Positions 25,669 to 35,309 of a DNA stretch of 64,000 nt are shown here, one piece after another. This DNA is from a virus, in the IMG/VR virus record IMGVR_UViG_3300044957_000346, positions 1 through 64,000 of that record. The stretch is one strand, 5' to 3'. Every line of letters starts with the position of its first letter. The stretch's first letter is position 1. A program made the position numbers and the translations under genes. The notes beneath the pieces were generated by a model. The model worked only from the letters and a program-made list of their open reading frames with translations. It made no database searches and was not told where the DNA came from.

Positions 25669-26220
25669 AACAAGAATAGATCTTATAAAAGATTTGGTTA
25701 ATGAATCGTCAATTTGTGTTGAATTGGGTGTTTTATACGGAGGATTTGCACAGCATATTCACAATCAAAATCCTAAAAAATTGTATTTAGTTGATTTGTG
25801 AAATTGTTCAATGTTTTGTGGCGATGAGGATGGAAAAATTTACAACTATATAATCATTTAAGTTGTTTAAATACAGTAAAAAATAAATTTGGCGATTCAT
25901 ATAATACGGAAATTATATAAAATGATTCTATTTCTTTTATGAAATCGTGTGAAAATAATTATTTTGATTTCATTTATATTGATACTACGCATACCTACGA
26001 ACAAACATTAAACGAATTGGAAATTTCTTTTTTAAAATGTAAAGTCGGTGGATATGTGCGTGGTCATGATTTAGATATAAATGTTGATAGATGCGTTAAT
26101 CCGCCATATTCATTTCAAGTTGATAAAGCTGTATATGAATTTTGTACAAAATATAGTCAAAAAATATATGCTATTTCTCTAGATGGATGCATTAGTTTTG
26201 CAATTAAAAAATGTGTATAA
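25655..26220 (+). pseudogene. Class I methyltransferase, inactivated by stops and a frameshift
   Basis: Reads MKIYKTRIDLIKDL, VELGVLYGGFAQ (motif I) and LYLVDL, then TGA where Trp is expected. A one-base deletion follows in an A run near 25835, and a TAA before NDSISFM. The intact final 93 codons hold FDFIYIDTTHTYEQTLNELE and VGGYVRGHDLD, the H-containing end of Methyltransf_24-type enzymes. Three separate lesions argue for true decay. Confidence 0.75.
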
Positions 26221-26244
26221 CTTCTTGATATTATATATAACTTA

Positions 26245-26964
26245 ATGATTACTATTGTTTCCCCCATATATTTAGGTCAACAACATAGAGTTGAATATTA
26301 TCAAAAGTTTATTAATTCGTGTAAAAATCAAAACAATTTTAATAAAATACAATTTATTTTTTTCTATGAAAATACTATAGTAGATTATAATTTAATTTAC
26401 GAATTAAAATCATACAATAACATTGATTTACATATAAATTCATACGACTTTAAAACTTTCCTAAATCAGTATAATTGTTTGAATTATTGTTTTGAACATC
26501 TAAAATTAGATCATGTTATATATCTTGAAGACGATGTAGAAACATCCAATGATTTATACGATATAACAAATTTTTATATAAATTCCGAACATTATCATGA
26601 TAATAATATATTTTGTTATCTAAATAAAGATAATTTGATAGATGATGTTTTGACTAAATCCGATCTAATCCAAGTCAAACCATTCATGCGTGGAAATATG
26701 GGTTACTTTACACCGTGGGGATTTTTAGCGACAAAATATATGTGGAATAATGCTTTAAAATATTGGAATAAGAAAAGATCATTTGATTTCGAAATTGTAG
26801 AAATATTTAAAAATACTCATCAAATTATATCACCTCAAGAGTCTAGAGTAAATCATATTGGAGAAATAGGTGCGAGTTATAACAAGGCGTTATTTGAATC
26901 ACACAACTTTAATACTTATAAGGTAAAACAATATCAAAATCCAATAATTTATACTTATGTATGA
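26245..26964 (+). CDS. GT-A type glycosyltransferase
   Basis: 239 aa. It starts ITIVSPIYLGQQHRVEYY and has HVIYLEDDVETSND (EDD metal site), then GYFTPWGFLATKY and a late His in VNHIGEIGAS, the block order of small GT2/GT13-like phage transferases. It overlaps glf by 8 nt. Confidence 0.6.
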   Translation: MITIVSPIYLGQQHRVEYYQKFINSCKNQNNFNKIQFIFFYENTIVDYNLIYELKSYNNIDLHINSYDFKTFLNQYNCLNYCFEHLKLDHVIYLEDDVETSNDLYDITNFYINSEHYHDNNIFCYLNKDNLIDDVLTKSDLIQVKPFMRGNMGYFTPWGFLATKYMWNNALKYWNKKRSFDFEIVEIFKNTHQIISPQESRVNHIGEIGASYNKALFESHNFNTYKVKQYQNPIIYTYV

Positions 26965-28057
26965 CTATATAATAGTAGGATCTGGGTTATTTGGATCTAC
27001 ATTTGCAAACTTAGTACATTCATGTGGAAAATCGTGTCTTGTTTTGGAAAAAAGAAATCACATAGGCGGTAACATTTATACTGAAAAAAAAGATGGTATT
27101 AATATACACATGTATGGTCCACATATATTTCATACATCAAATGAAAAAATTTGGAAATACATCAATAAATTTTCTAAATTTAATAATTTTTTAAATAGAC
27201 CCAAAGTAAAATATAAGAATAATATATATTCATTTCCTATTAATTTATTAACTTTATATCAGTTATGGGGAGTTATCACTCCAGAACAAGCAAAGAATAA
27301 ATTAAATAGTGTTAAACTTAAAATAAAAAATCCTAGTAATCTAGAAGAGTGGATTTTAAATCAAGTTGGAGAAGAAATATATGAGACATTCATATACGGT
27401 TATACTAAAAAACAATGGGGCAAAGAACCTTGTGAATTACCGAGTTCAATTGTTAAAAGATTGCCCATACGATTAGATTTTAATGATGGATATTATAATA
27501 ATGAAGACATTTATCAAGGAATTCCAATAGATGGATATACCGTTATTATAAATAATATGTTAAAAGATATTCAGGTGGAATTAAATGAAGATTTTAATAA
27601 AAACAAAGCTTATTGGCTTCCAAAAGCAAAACATATTGTCTATACAGGAGCCATTGATCAATTATTTGATTATAAATTGGGAGTACTTGAATATAGAAGT
27701 CTTAAATTTGTACACGAAAAATTAAAAATTGGAGATTTTCAAGGAAATGCAATAGTTAATTATACGGAATATCAAGTTCCGTATACTAGAATTATAGAAC
27801 ATAAACATTTTGAAAATGTAAATGTAGAACATACAATAATAACAAAAGAATTTCCTGAAAAATGGACTATTGGTAAAGAAAGTTACTATCCTTTGAACAA
27901 TAGTCAAAATGATGAATTGTATAAAAAATATATAGAATTGGCAAAAAAAGAATATCCTAATTTTATATTTGGTGGCAGATTAGCATCGTATAAATATTTT
28001 GACATGCATCAAGTTATAGGGCAAGCTATGCACAAAGCTCAAGAACAATTTTGTTAA
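26957..28057 (+). CDS. glf: UDP-galactopyranose mutase
   Basis: 366 aa, the normal bacterial length. FAD-binding GSGLFGSTFA, then LVLEKRNHIGGN, the lid arginine region YGYTKKQWG, and the C-terminal FAD contact FGGRLASYKYFDMHQVI. It interconverts UDP-galactopyranose and UDP-galactofuranose, so the phage glycan probably contains galactofuranose. The 3' end overlaps a convergent glycosyltransferase relic. Confidence 0.95.
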   Translation: MYDYIIVGSGLFGSTFANLVHSCGKSCLVLEKRNHIGGNIYTEKKDGINIHMYGPHIFHTSNEKIWKYINKFSKFNNFLNRPKVKYKNNIYSFPINLLTLYQLWGVITPEQAKNKLNSVKLKIKNPSNLEEWILNQVGEEIYETFIYGYTKKQWGKEPCELPSSIVKRLPIRLDFNDGYYNNEDIYQGIPIDGYTVIINNMLKDIQVELNEDFNKNKAYWLPKAKHIVYTGAIDQLFDYKLGVLEYRSLKFVHEKLKIGDFQGNAIVNYTEYQVPYTRIIEHKHFENVNVEHTIITKEFPEKWTIGKESYYPLNNSQNDELYKKYIELAKKEYPNFIFGGRLASYKYFDMHQVIGQAMHKAQEQFC

Positions 28058-28685
28058 CTTGATTCATCAGTTCAAATTTTGAATTTGTAGTTAAAGCACA
28101 ATTTGCATGATAAAGTAAAATATCTTTATTTATATGTTTGAAACCGACTGAAGTTTATAAAAATGTCGCTGGTAGTAAATCCCATTTTAAATTATAATTT
28201 TTGTTTTTATATAAAAATTCATTGATCACTTTTTGTTCCCAAGTACCACTTTTACAAACTTCAAATATAACATCTTGGAAAAAATTAAGAGTTTTTTGAT
28301 TAGATCGTATGATATTAAATCCAAAATTAATATTACCTCCTTGTAATTCAAATATACCATCATAAAATTCTCGTAAAAATAAAACATCATTATTTTCTAT
28401 TAAATTTAAAATTGTAGGAATGATTGGTTTATAAAATACAATATCAATATCCGAGAATACAAATACTTCATTTTCCGGTAACATTTTTATTATCTATACA
28501 ATGTTATTCACACGTGATTTCCATATTTCGATTCCACCTCCGTATTTGAGATGTTCCGGCAGATTTACATCAAAAACTGGAGAATTTATTTTTATTTCAA
28601 TTTTATTAAAATTGTCTTTGACACTTTCAATAAAAGAGTTTTTAAGATCTAAAAATTTGTCATCATACATGTAATAAAGATTCAT
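28026..28685 (-). pseudogene. Nucleotide-sugar glycosyltransferase relic (GT77-like), nonsense plus frameshift
   Basis: The N-part MNLYYMYDD...GGGIEIWKSRV stops at a TAG (28494-28496). The same frame resumes with MLPENEVFVFSDIDIVFYKPI (D-x-D motif) and LREFYDGIFELQGGNINFGFN. After LPATF near 28160 the frame changes and continues HINKDILLYHANC to 28026. Order and motifs fit a nucleotide-diphospho-sugar transferase. Two lesions suggest it is dead. Confidence 0.7.
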
Positions 28686-29587
28686 AAGTTTTTAAAGAAA
28701 TATATCATTTTTCTACGATTATTATCGTTTATACTTTTAAATAAGTTACATCTCTGTTTATTTTTACCAATTAATTTAAAATTTTCTAAAACATCCTTAA
28801 ATTTAGATTTATTTACGAAAAATGATTTTCTAAACGGATATAAATTATTTGTATTGTCTGTACAATATATATAGTTTTGATCGATAAATTCTTCGACTGG
28901 TATAAAATGTACCAAGTCTGGGTCTAGTTGTTCTCTGAATACCGGTATATCACTGCAAATAATTTCAGCTCCTGTAGATAATCCTTCAAACAGATAATGT
29001 CCCCAACTTTCATATAAGCTACAACATATGTGAATATTGTGTGAATTTAATAGATACGATATACTTTCTTCAGATTGATATGTGTTTATATGATTGAAAT
29101 TTGAGGGTGGAATATATCTATTGTATGAATCGACCAAAGTAATCGGAATAGTCTGCGTCAGAATTAATTCTGTATTTTTTTGTATTGATCTGCCTACAAA
29201 ATGTAAAAAAGAACTGGTACGTTCAACATTTATATTATATAAATTTTTTGAAATAAAAGGTAAACAAATTGCATTACAATAATTTTTAATTATATTGTAT
29301 GCATAATTTGATTTGCATATTACATAATCAAATCTTTTAAGATCCTCGATGTTGTAATCAAACCATTCTTCATTTATATAAAAAATATTTATTTTAAAAT
29401 TTTCCAGCAAATGACCATAATAATTTTGTATCCAAATTCCTATATCAGATTTATACTTTTGATCAAATTTATCCAAAAAAATAATATGTGTATCTTGTAA
29501 AGAAATTTCTTCTAAAATATTTTTTAAAATTAGTGCGTCTGTCACTAATCCAACATAATTATTAAAGGTCAATATATTATACCTCAT
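28682..29587 (-). CDS. Glycosyltransferase family 4-like (GT-B)
   Basis: About 301 aa from MRYNILTF; a start 12 codons earlier is possible. HFVGRSIQKNTELIL and CCSLYESWGHYLFEGLSTG (E-x7-E) are the GT-B donor-site features. It overlaps the relic downstream by 4 nt (ATGA), so they were once an operon. Confidence 0.7.
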   Translation of the reverse strand: MRYNILTFNNYVGLVTDALILKNILEEISLQDTHIIFLDKFDQKYKSDIGIWIQNYYGHLLENFKINIFYINEEWFDYNIEDLKRFDYVICKSNYAYNIIKNYCNAICLPFISKNLYNINVERTSSFLHFVGRSIQKNTELILTQTIPITLVDSYNRYIPPSNFNHINTYQSEESISYLLNSHNIHICCSLYESWGHYLFEGLSTGAEIICSDIPVFREQLDPDLVHFIPVEEFIDQNYIYCTDNTNNLYPFRKSFFVNKSKFKDVLENFKLIGKNKQRCNLFKSINDNNRRKMIYFFKNL

Positions 29588-29589
29588 AT

Positions 29590-29739
29590 ATGTTAAATAG
29601 TTGTGCATACAAGGTTTATTCACAAAATGGTGAAGATGGAATAATAGATATATCTCAGTGTTTTACTAATGATAAAGTAAAATTTAAAATGGAGCATAGA
29701 TGGCCAAGAACAAAAAATATGGAATGGATATCGGTATAA
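29590..29739 (+). pseudogene. Methyltransferase fragment
   Basis: A 49-codon ORF containing YSQNGEDGIIDI, the N-terminal signature often seen in FkbM-like and related methyltransferases, followed by an unrelated short end (HRWPRTKNMEW). It appears to be the first and last pieces of a deleted gene, overlapping the divergent glycosyltransferase start region. Confidence 0.45.
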
Positions 29740-29740
29740 T

Positions 29741-30415
29741 ATGATAAATTCAATTGCAGATAAAGTATTTGTTATAACAACAGTTGATTCAAATCGGACA
29801 AATTATATAAAAAATCATTTAAATGAAAATAATATTAAATTTGATTTTTTTGTAGCACCAGAGAAACTAATTGTAACTGACAATATTATTGTAAAAGACG
29901 GTGGGGATGTTAGTAGTAAAAATCACAAAGCGTCTATCAGTTTAACATCTGCTTATACGTCTATAGTAGAAGTATCGAGGATAAACAATTTTACAAACAT
30001 TTGTGTTATAGAGGACGACTGTTTTTTTACTAAAAACTGGATACAAAAAATTGATATATTTTTAAAAAATATACCCAATGATTGGGATGTATTAAATCTT
30101 GGTTATCATCCGTTACATGATACTGACACTATAAAACAAATGTATAATGATTATGTAAATATTCCATTAAATTGGCATCACACGGCACACTGCATGATGT
30201 TAAAAAATACATGTTTTAATGAATTTTTGAATTTAATAAACATTTGGAAATATACAATACCTGTCGATTATATTTTCAATGAAATATATAAAAACAAACG
30301 ATTTAAATGTTTTTTTCCAAGTGGAAAAATTATACACCAATTATCAGTTAGAGATCATAGATATGATATTGAAAATATAAATTTGAGATTTAAAAGTTTT
30401 GTTTATGATACCTAA
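29741..30415 (+). CDS. GT25-like glycosyltransferase
   Basis: 224 aa. VFVITTVDSNRTNYI, then SLTSAYTSIVEVS, ICVIEDDCFFTKNWI (metal site) and WDVLNLGYHP. Paralogue of the gene at 24473. The C-terminal H-rich segment (WHHTAHCMM) fits acceptor-site residues of the family. Confidence 0.7.
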   Translation: MINSIADKVFVITTVDSNRTNYIKNHLNENNIKFDFFVAPEKLIVTDNIIVKDGGDVSSKNHKASISLTSAYTSIVEVSRINNFTNICVIEDDCFFTKNWIQKIDIFLKNIPNDWDVLNLGYHPLHDTDTIKQMYNDYVNIPLNWHHTAHCMMLKNTCFNEFLNLINIWKYTIPVDYIFNEIYKNKRFKCFFPSGKIIHQLSVRDHRYDIENINLRFKSFVYDT

Positions 30416-30595
30416 AAAAATACATCATATATGGGTAGGTAATACTTCAATTCCTGATAGGTTTATGTCTTACATAGAAATGTGTTATCAATTATATACG
30501 GATTATCAATTTTTTTATGGGATGATAAATTAGTAGATGATGAAAATATAATACCAAATGATTTAAAGCCATATTATAATAATAAATTATTATAG
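30405..30595 (+). pseudogene. GT32-like glycosyltransferase N-terminal fragment
   Basis: MIPKKIHHIWVGNTSIPD is the hallmark start of GT32 (capsular sugar) transferases. A T7 run near 30515 shifts the frame; the other frame continues FLWDDKLVDDENIIP and ends YYNNKLL. The rest of the gene, including the DXD region, is absent at the boundary to the virion genes. Confidence 0.65.
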
Positions 30596-30612
30596 AATAT
30601 TATTGAATAATT

Positions 30613-30620
30613 ATATTTAT
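30613..30620 (+). promoter_or_regulatory. ATATTTAT box upstream of virion gene
   Basis: ATATTTAT lies 11 nt before the ATG at 30632. Same box as the tightly spaced ones at 31165 and 31593; wider spacing makes it a weaker case. Confidence 0.3.
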
Positions 30621-30631
30621 ATATTATATAT

Positions 30632-31165
30632 ATGTCTAAATTACAAGAATTGGGTGATACCGGTGATAGAATGATGCAAGGTTTACCTTATGGACAAGGA
30701 GGTGCTGTTACCGGAGCATCTAGTTTTGATACTTTCAGTAGTCCAGATGTATCACAAGATCCTAACAAATTCGGTACACTCACCGATAAAAGTAAGATTA
30801 CAGCTACAGATAAGCAATCTATGCAAAAGATTGCTCCATTTGGACCGTATACAGGCCAAGATCCAAAGTCCTTTGATACCGATGTCGCACAAATCAAATA
30901 CAAAGTAACTCCGGATGAGGTTTTGACTGGTATTGATTACGAAATGAAAAAGATGGTTCTTAAAGATAAACAAGTCGCTAAACAAAATGTAGTATCCAAT
31001 CTCAAGAAAGATCCACAATACTATAGCAAATTAAGAATGTTAGTCATTGAAGACGAAGACGGGGGTAAAAATCAGACTGACTATAGAACTCCACAAGAAA
31101 AAGCTATAGCAGAAGTTATGCAACAGTTACACAAAGATAAGTTAAATCGTCGTAACTGGAGTTAA
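30632..31165 (+). CDS. Virion-type hypothetical protein (177 aa), DUF5661-like end
   Basis: A Gly/Ser/Asp-rich N-terminus (GLPYGQGGAVTGASSFDTF) is followed by VTPDEVLTGIDYEMKKM and LKKDPQYYSKLRML. The last part parallels SLGIQIEMEH...LYEDPAYYTKL in the protein at 31605. This E-x-E-rich helix with a PYY-x-KL end is seen in phage head-associated proteins annotated DUF5661. No precise role is known. Confidence 0.5.
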   Translation: MSKLQELGDTGDRMMQGLPYGQGGAVTGASSFDTFSSPDVSQDPNKFGTLTDKSKITATDKQSMQKIAPFGPYTGQDPKSFDTDVAQIKYKVTPDEVLTGIDYEMKKMVLKDKQVAKQNVVSNLKKDPQYYSKLRMLVIEDEDGGKNQTDYRTPQEKAIAEVMQQLHKDKLNRRNWS

Positions 31166-31172
31166 TATTTAT
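31165..31172 (+). promoter_or_regulatory. ATATTTAT box, 5 nt before start
   Basis: Exact ATATTTAT followed by 5 nt and the ATG at 31178. One of several identically spaced boxes; candidate late -10 element for a leaderless transcript. Confidence 0.45.
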
Positions 31173-31177
31173 TATAT

Positions 31178-31378
31178 ATGCGTAATTTTGCTAAAGATGG
31201 TCCTCAATATCGTAAGCCAGATCCGCTTAAAAAGAATTGGCATTATATAGGAGACGGTAAACCTCATGATATTACCAAAGGACATCCTGAAATGCGTGGT
31301 AGAACCTGGATAATTGATCCCAGTTATCATAGTGGTAAAAGTTTTGAAAAATTTCAACAAGGTTTAAAAAATGATTGA
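31178..31378 (+). CDS. Hypothetical protein (66 aa)
   Basis: Basic and aromatic (MRNFAKDGPQYRKPDPLKKNW...), located among virion genes. No motif recognised. Confidence 0.45.
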   Translation: MRNFAKDGPQYRKPDPLKKNWHYIGDGKPHDITKGHPEMRGRTWIIDPSYHSGKSFEKFQQGLKND

Positions 31379-31589
31379 TAATTTAATTAATAAAAGAATT
31401 GGGATATTTTGTTGATGGTAATGATAAAGAAAAAAATGTAGTATTTGAATTTGACGAAAAATGTCATTATGATATTAATAATAACTTAAAAGAAAAAGGC
31501 ATCCTTAGATGCATTCTATCAAACAGCATTTAAATAATTGTAAATTCATACGATATAATGAGAGATTAAATGAAATAAAAGAATATTAA
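31379..31589 (+). pseudogene. C-terminal remnant of a homing endonuclease
   Basis: No usable start. The frame KELGYFVDGNDKEKNVVFEFDEKCHY is the D...E-x-D-E core that ends many Vsr/PD-(D/E)XK phage endonucleases. A shift near 31500 leads to IKQHLNNCKFIRYNERL and the stop. It lies directly upstream of the gene that still holds an intein, possibly a scar of homing nearby. Confidence 0.6.
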
Positions 31590-31592
31590 GTA

Positions 31593-31600
31593 ATATTTAT
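31593..31600 (+). promoter_or_regulatory. ATATTTAT box, 4 nt before start
   Basis: Exact ATATTTAT followed by 4 nt and the ATG at 31605. Confidence 0.45.
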
Positions 31601-31604
31601 ATTT

Positions 31605-33425
31605 ATGTCGGATTTAAAAAATTTAGATAAATTACCGGGTGGTGTAGGCGATGGTGTAGATGCCTCAAAATTCAATCCTATACAACTTTCTTTAGGAATA
31701 CAAATTGAAATGGAGCATACAAATGATCCTGAAATAGCACAAGAAATCGCGTGCGATCATTTATATGAAGATCCCGCTTATTATACAAAATTGGTAAAAG
31801 CTGGTTTAGCCAAAGAATTTCAACCGTCACACAACAGCGGTCTCGGTGATCCTGATTATTCAGCTAACGATGCTTCTAGAGTAGGCATCGACGGTTTAAA
31901 GAAAGGAAATATGGGTGGTAAAATTGGTAATACATCTAATGGTCAAGTTGACGGAAGAAATAGTGAACCTATTGTAAATAAAACCGTTGATATTGAATTA
32001 GACGAAAAGAAAGGTAAAAAGAAACCAAAACCAACCAATCCAACTTTATGGGCAAGAGCTAAAGCTGCTGCAAGAGCCAAATTTGATGTATATCCGTGCG
32101 TACCACTTGATAGTAAAGCTCTTACAAAAAATGGATGGAAAACATATGAAGAATTAACTATAGGCGAATTGATATTGACTTATAATATTAATAAAGATGA
32201 ATTGGAATGGAAACCAATATTAAATCTTAATTTTTTTGAAAATGCAGAGTTAGTAAGAATGTATAAACCTACAGGTTTTTCAATAAAGTGTACACCTAAT
32301 CATAAGTGGGTTGTACAAAGAGGAAATGATTATTCTATTGTAGAATTGATAGAAACAAAAGATTTACCTAAAAGAGCTAGAATAATAGTATGTGCAGAGT
32401 TAAAAAATAATGACAAAATATTATTAGAAAATTTTTCTAAAACCGATAATTGGACTGAAAATATCATTAATATGAGTTCTGAACAAAGAAAGTCGTTTTT
32501 AGCAGCATCTATAATATATGATGGGTGGGATAAGGGATCTTCTTCAAAAATAGAAGGTCGTCATACTTTTGGATTTGTACAAAAAAATTCAGATCATTTG
32601 GATGCTGGTTTATTGGCAGCGTATTTAAGTGGATATTATGTATCTGTATGTGATAGAGAATCTATAACGTCTGCAAATTTTATAAGAAACAAAAAATTTC
32701 ATTGTGTTCAAAATATAAAGTTTGAGAAAACAGAAAATGAGGATGTTTGGTGTCCGACTACCGAAAATAATACCTGGATAATGTACCAAAACGGATTAAT
32801 TACAATTACAGGCAATTCGGCTTATGCTAATGGATGGGCCGCTAAGTGGTATAAAAAACACGGTGGTGGCTGGAGAATGAGTGAAGATGCCGAATCTAGT
32901 CCAGCCGCAGCTTATGATGGACCATTTCCATCACAAGTATCTCCAGATGGACAAGGCACTTATGGAAGTGGATATGATTTTGTAGGTTTTGCGGAAAATA
33001 AAGGTACAATTATGAAAAAAGAACAACTTAAAGAAGCTATCAAAAAATTAGTAAAACAAACATTGATTGAACAAGAACAAGACGATGTTGATGTAGCAGC
33101 CGAAGATGAAACTGTTACTATTACATTGGACAAACAACTTGCACAAAAATTGCATGATTTATTAATGACTCAACTTCAACCAGAAACTCCAGCAGGTCCA
33201 GAAGATGCAAACGATGTTGTGACTGCAGAAGATGACAAAGAAACAGTTGCTGCAAATATGAGTAGCGACCGACTACCACCAGGAGCTCTTCATAAACAAC
33301 TTGGAGTTCCATCTGGAGAAAAAATACCAGCTGGTAAATTAGCAGATGCTGCTAATAAAGGCGGTAAACTTGGTAAGAGAGACAGATTAGCTCAAACATT
33401 GAGTAAGATTGCCAAGAAAAAGTAA
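31605..33425 (+). CDS. Virion-type protein interrupted by an intein
   Basis: 606 aa before splicing. Residues 1-164 have a DUF5661-like helix (GIQIEMEHTNDPE) and a basic KKGKKKPKP stretch. 165-404 are an intein. 405-606 begin SAYANGWAAKWYKKHGGGWR and end in an acidic, then basic tail. Spliced length is 366 aa. The joined KFDVYP-SAYANG segment is a conserved-looking motif, which explains the intein site. The acidic helical C-part (ALHKQLG, KGGKLGKRDRLAQTL) suggests a head scaffold or core-like role (inference). Confidence 0.7.
   Translation: MSDLKNLDKLPGGVGDGVDASKFNPIQLSLGIQIEMEHTNDPEIAQEIACDHLYEDPAYYTKLVKAGLAKEFQPSHNSGLGDPDYSANDASRVGIDGLKKGNMGGKIGNTSNGQVDGRNSEPIVNKTVDIELDEKKGKKKPKPTNPTLWARAKAAARAKFDVYPCVPLDSKALTKNGWKTYEELTIGELILTYNINKDELEWKPILNLNFFENAELVRMYKPTGFSIKCTPNHKWVVQRGNDYSIVELIETKDLPKRARIIVCAELKNNDKILLENFSKTDNWTENIINMSSEQRKSFLAASIIYDGWDKGSSSKIEGRHTFGFVQKNSDHLDAGLLAAYLSGYYVSVCDRESITSANFIRNKKFHCVQNIKFEKTENEDVWCPTTENNTWIMYQNGLITITGNSAYANGWAAKWYKKHGGGWRMSEDAESSPAAAYDGPFPSQVSPDGQGTYGSGYDFVGFAENKGTIMKKEQLKEAIKKLVKQTLIEQEQDDVDVAAEDETVTITLDKQLAQKLHDLLMTQLQPETPAGPEDANDVVTAEDDKETVAANMSSDRLPPGALHKQLGVPSGEKIPAGKLADAANKGGKLGKRDRLAQTLSKIAKKK
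32097..32816 (+). other. Contiguous intein (240 aa) with decayed LAGLIDADG-like domain
   Basis: Cys1 starts CVPLDSKALTKNGW; block B is SIKCTPNHKWVV; the end is TWIMYQNGLITITGN with +1 Ser. The middle holds FLAASIIYDGWDKGSS, which looks like one degenerate LAGLIDADG helix with a D-x-x-D end, and a second weak helix (LDAGLLAAYLSGY). Splicing may still work, but the terminal Gly-Asn replaces His-Asn. Confidence 0.8.
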
Positions 33426-33446
33426 ATAATAAATTAAAGGATATAT

Positions 33447-35306
33447 ATGTCTTTATTTAAAATTAAAAAAACTGGGGAAATAGGATTCTTTTCAGATAAG
33501 TTACGACCATCGTATGACATCTATCATAGTAAAGTTTATTATTTTTTAGACATTGTTGATCCTACAACTGATTGGGAAGCAGCTACGGAACCTGGATACT
33601 ATAAGTTCACAGGAGACCACAAAAGAGTGTCGTCTGTTGAATTGGTACCATTATCTAAGAAAGATTTAAAAAAAGCTCAAAAAAATAATACAATGGATGT
33701 TTTATTAAAACCGGAATTATTGGAAGAAAATGCGGAAATGTCGCAAAGCGATGTAAATAAGATAATCAAATACAGTGAAGAATTGCAGAACATGTTCTCT
33801 ATAAATGATAATCTTGAGGATTGGGTTAAGGCTAAATTGAATCATGCTTGTGATTACGTAGCTACTGTAAGAGATTATTTAAAGTTTTATAGAGATGAAA
33901 AAGAATCTTTACAAAAACTTTTTAAAGAAGCGAGAGAATTAGAGTCTAAATATAAAAATTTTAATGATGTAATTGATGGTATTCAATACGCATTGGATAT
34001 TGCTGGTTTAGAACCTACTTTCGGTACAGCAGCTGATGCAACGAATGTTGTAATTAGTCTTTTAAGAGCAGCTTTAGCTAAAGAAAAAAATGAATCCAAA
34101 AAACATTTATTAAATTCCGCTATAAGTGCTGTTTCTATAATACCATTTGGGGATTTAGCAAAATTAATAAAAATAAGACTAATTAGAAAACCCGCAGTAA
34201 AACTTTTAAAATTTGCTAAAAAATATTTAAACTCCAAAACCCCATCATATTCCGAAAAATTATTTGAAAAGTGGACCAAAAAATATAAGAAAAGTATAAA
34301 TTGTGACGCTCCAAAAGGTTTCAGTCAGAAAGCACATTGTAGAGCCAGAAAGTTGAGACAATCTGGTCAGCCTACAAGTAGTAAACCTGTGAGAGAAGTT
34401 TATAAAGAGGTTACGAATCAACTCCTTAAAGAGTTTAATAGTAGTATGGCTATGGGCGCATTGAAACAAATACACAATGACGCAAAAGAATTAGAAAGTA
34501 TGCTACAGCCTAATACACAATTGGAAGATTGGGTAAAAGCTAAGTTAAACTTGGCCGGTGAATACTTGGACGATGTGTATCATCACCTAGATCACTTCGG
34601 TCCAGAGGGTAGAACCCTTGATGAAGTACGTGTGTCAAGAGAACTTGAAGAAGGTTGGAAAGATTGGGTCGTCGCCGGAGCTTTGGGTTTGGGGACATTA
34701 ACTGGAAAAGTTGATGCTGCAAATGTAAAACAACCATCACGTTCGGTTGTACAAACAGCTACAAAGAATAGTGAATCGTCGTTATTAGATAAAAAGACTA
34801 GTGATTATATTGGACAGTGGGAAGGAAAACGAAATGGTGTATATTTGGATACCGAAAAGAACCCTACAATTGGCATTGGTCATTATCTAAACAATACTAA
34901 ACAAGATCGTGATTTGTTCAACGCTCTATTTGGTAATTCTGTAAATTATGATGCGATTTTAAACGGTAAACAAAAATTGACAGACGATCAAATTGAGAAG
35001 TTGTTCAATGTAGATGTAAAAGTAAAGGAAAGACTGGCAAGTAACAAGATTAGCGATTTTGAATCACTTCCGCAATATGTAAAGAACGGAGTCGTTAATG
35101 GTTTTTATCGTGGTGATATTGGACCAAAAACTATTAAGTTGATGAATAGTGGTAACTGGGGAGCTGTTGCTAAAGAATATTTGAATCATCAAAATGCTCG
35201 TAGTGGTCCGGAGCAAATTCAAAGAAGAATGAAAACAAATGCTTTAGCTTTTGCTAAATATGCCAAGGCTAAGAACGAATATTTTGGTTTTAATTATTAT
35301 TTTTAA
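33447..35306 (+). CDS. Virion-associated T4-type lysozyme with helical and hydrophobic modules
   Basis: 619 aa. Residues 105-150 and 355-400 are two copies of a helical unit (LEDWVKAKLN.A..Y...V). Residues 175-245 contain ALDIAGLEPTFGTAADATN and AISAVSIIPFGDLAK, hydrophobic helices separated by glycines like pre-toxin/membrane hairpins. About 290-320 is SINCDAPKGFSQKAHCRARK. The C-terminal domain from 445 is GH24 lysozyme with E459, D468 and T474, the same spacing as E11/D20/T26 of T4 lysozyme. It probably cuts peptidoglycan during entry or from the virion. AAAGGATATAT precedes the ATG. Confidence 0.8.
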   Translation: MSLFKIKKTGEIGFFSDKLRPSYDIYHSKVYYFLDIVDPTTDWEAATEPGYYKFTGDHKRVSSVELVPLSKKDLKKAQKNNTMDVLLKPELLEENAEMSQSDVNKIIKYSEELQNMFSINDNLEDWVKAKLNHACDYVATVRDYLKFYRDEKESLQKLFKEARELESKYKNFNDVIDGIQYALDIAGLEPTFGTAADATNVVISLLRAALAKEKNESKKHLLNSAISAVSIIPFGDLAKLIKIRLIRKPAVKLLKFAKKYLNSKTPSYSEKLFEKWTKKYKKSINCDAPKGFSQKAHCRARKLRQSGQPTSSKPVREVYKEVTNQLLKEFNSSMAMGALKQIHNDAKELESMLQPNTQLEDWVKAKLNLAGEYLDDVYHHLDHFGPEGRTLDEVRVSRELEEGWKDWVVAGALGLGTLTGKVDAANVKQPSRSVVQTATKNSESSLLDKKTSDYIGQWEGKRNGVYLDTEKNPTIGIGHYLNNTKQDRDLFNALFGNSVNYDAILNGKQKLTDDQIEKLFNVDVKVKERLASNKISDFESLPQYVKNGVVNGFYRGDIGPKTIKLMNSGNWGAVAKEYLNHQNARSGPEQIQRRMKTNALAFAKYAKAKNEYFGFNYYF

Positions 35307-35309
35307 ATT

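Noticed and set aside
13754-25805. TGA read as tryptophan (code 4) because TGA falls at expected Trp codons near 13765 and 25799
   Set aside because: Many intact genes here end at TGA, often in ATGA overlaps, and both cases lie in genes with further lesions. Decay explains them better.
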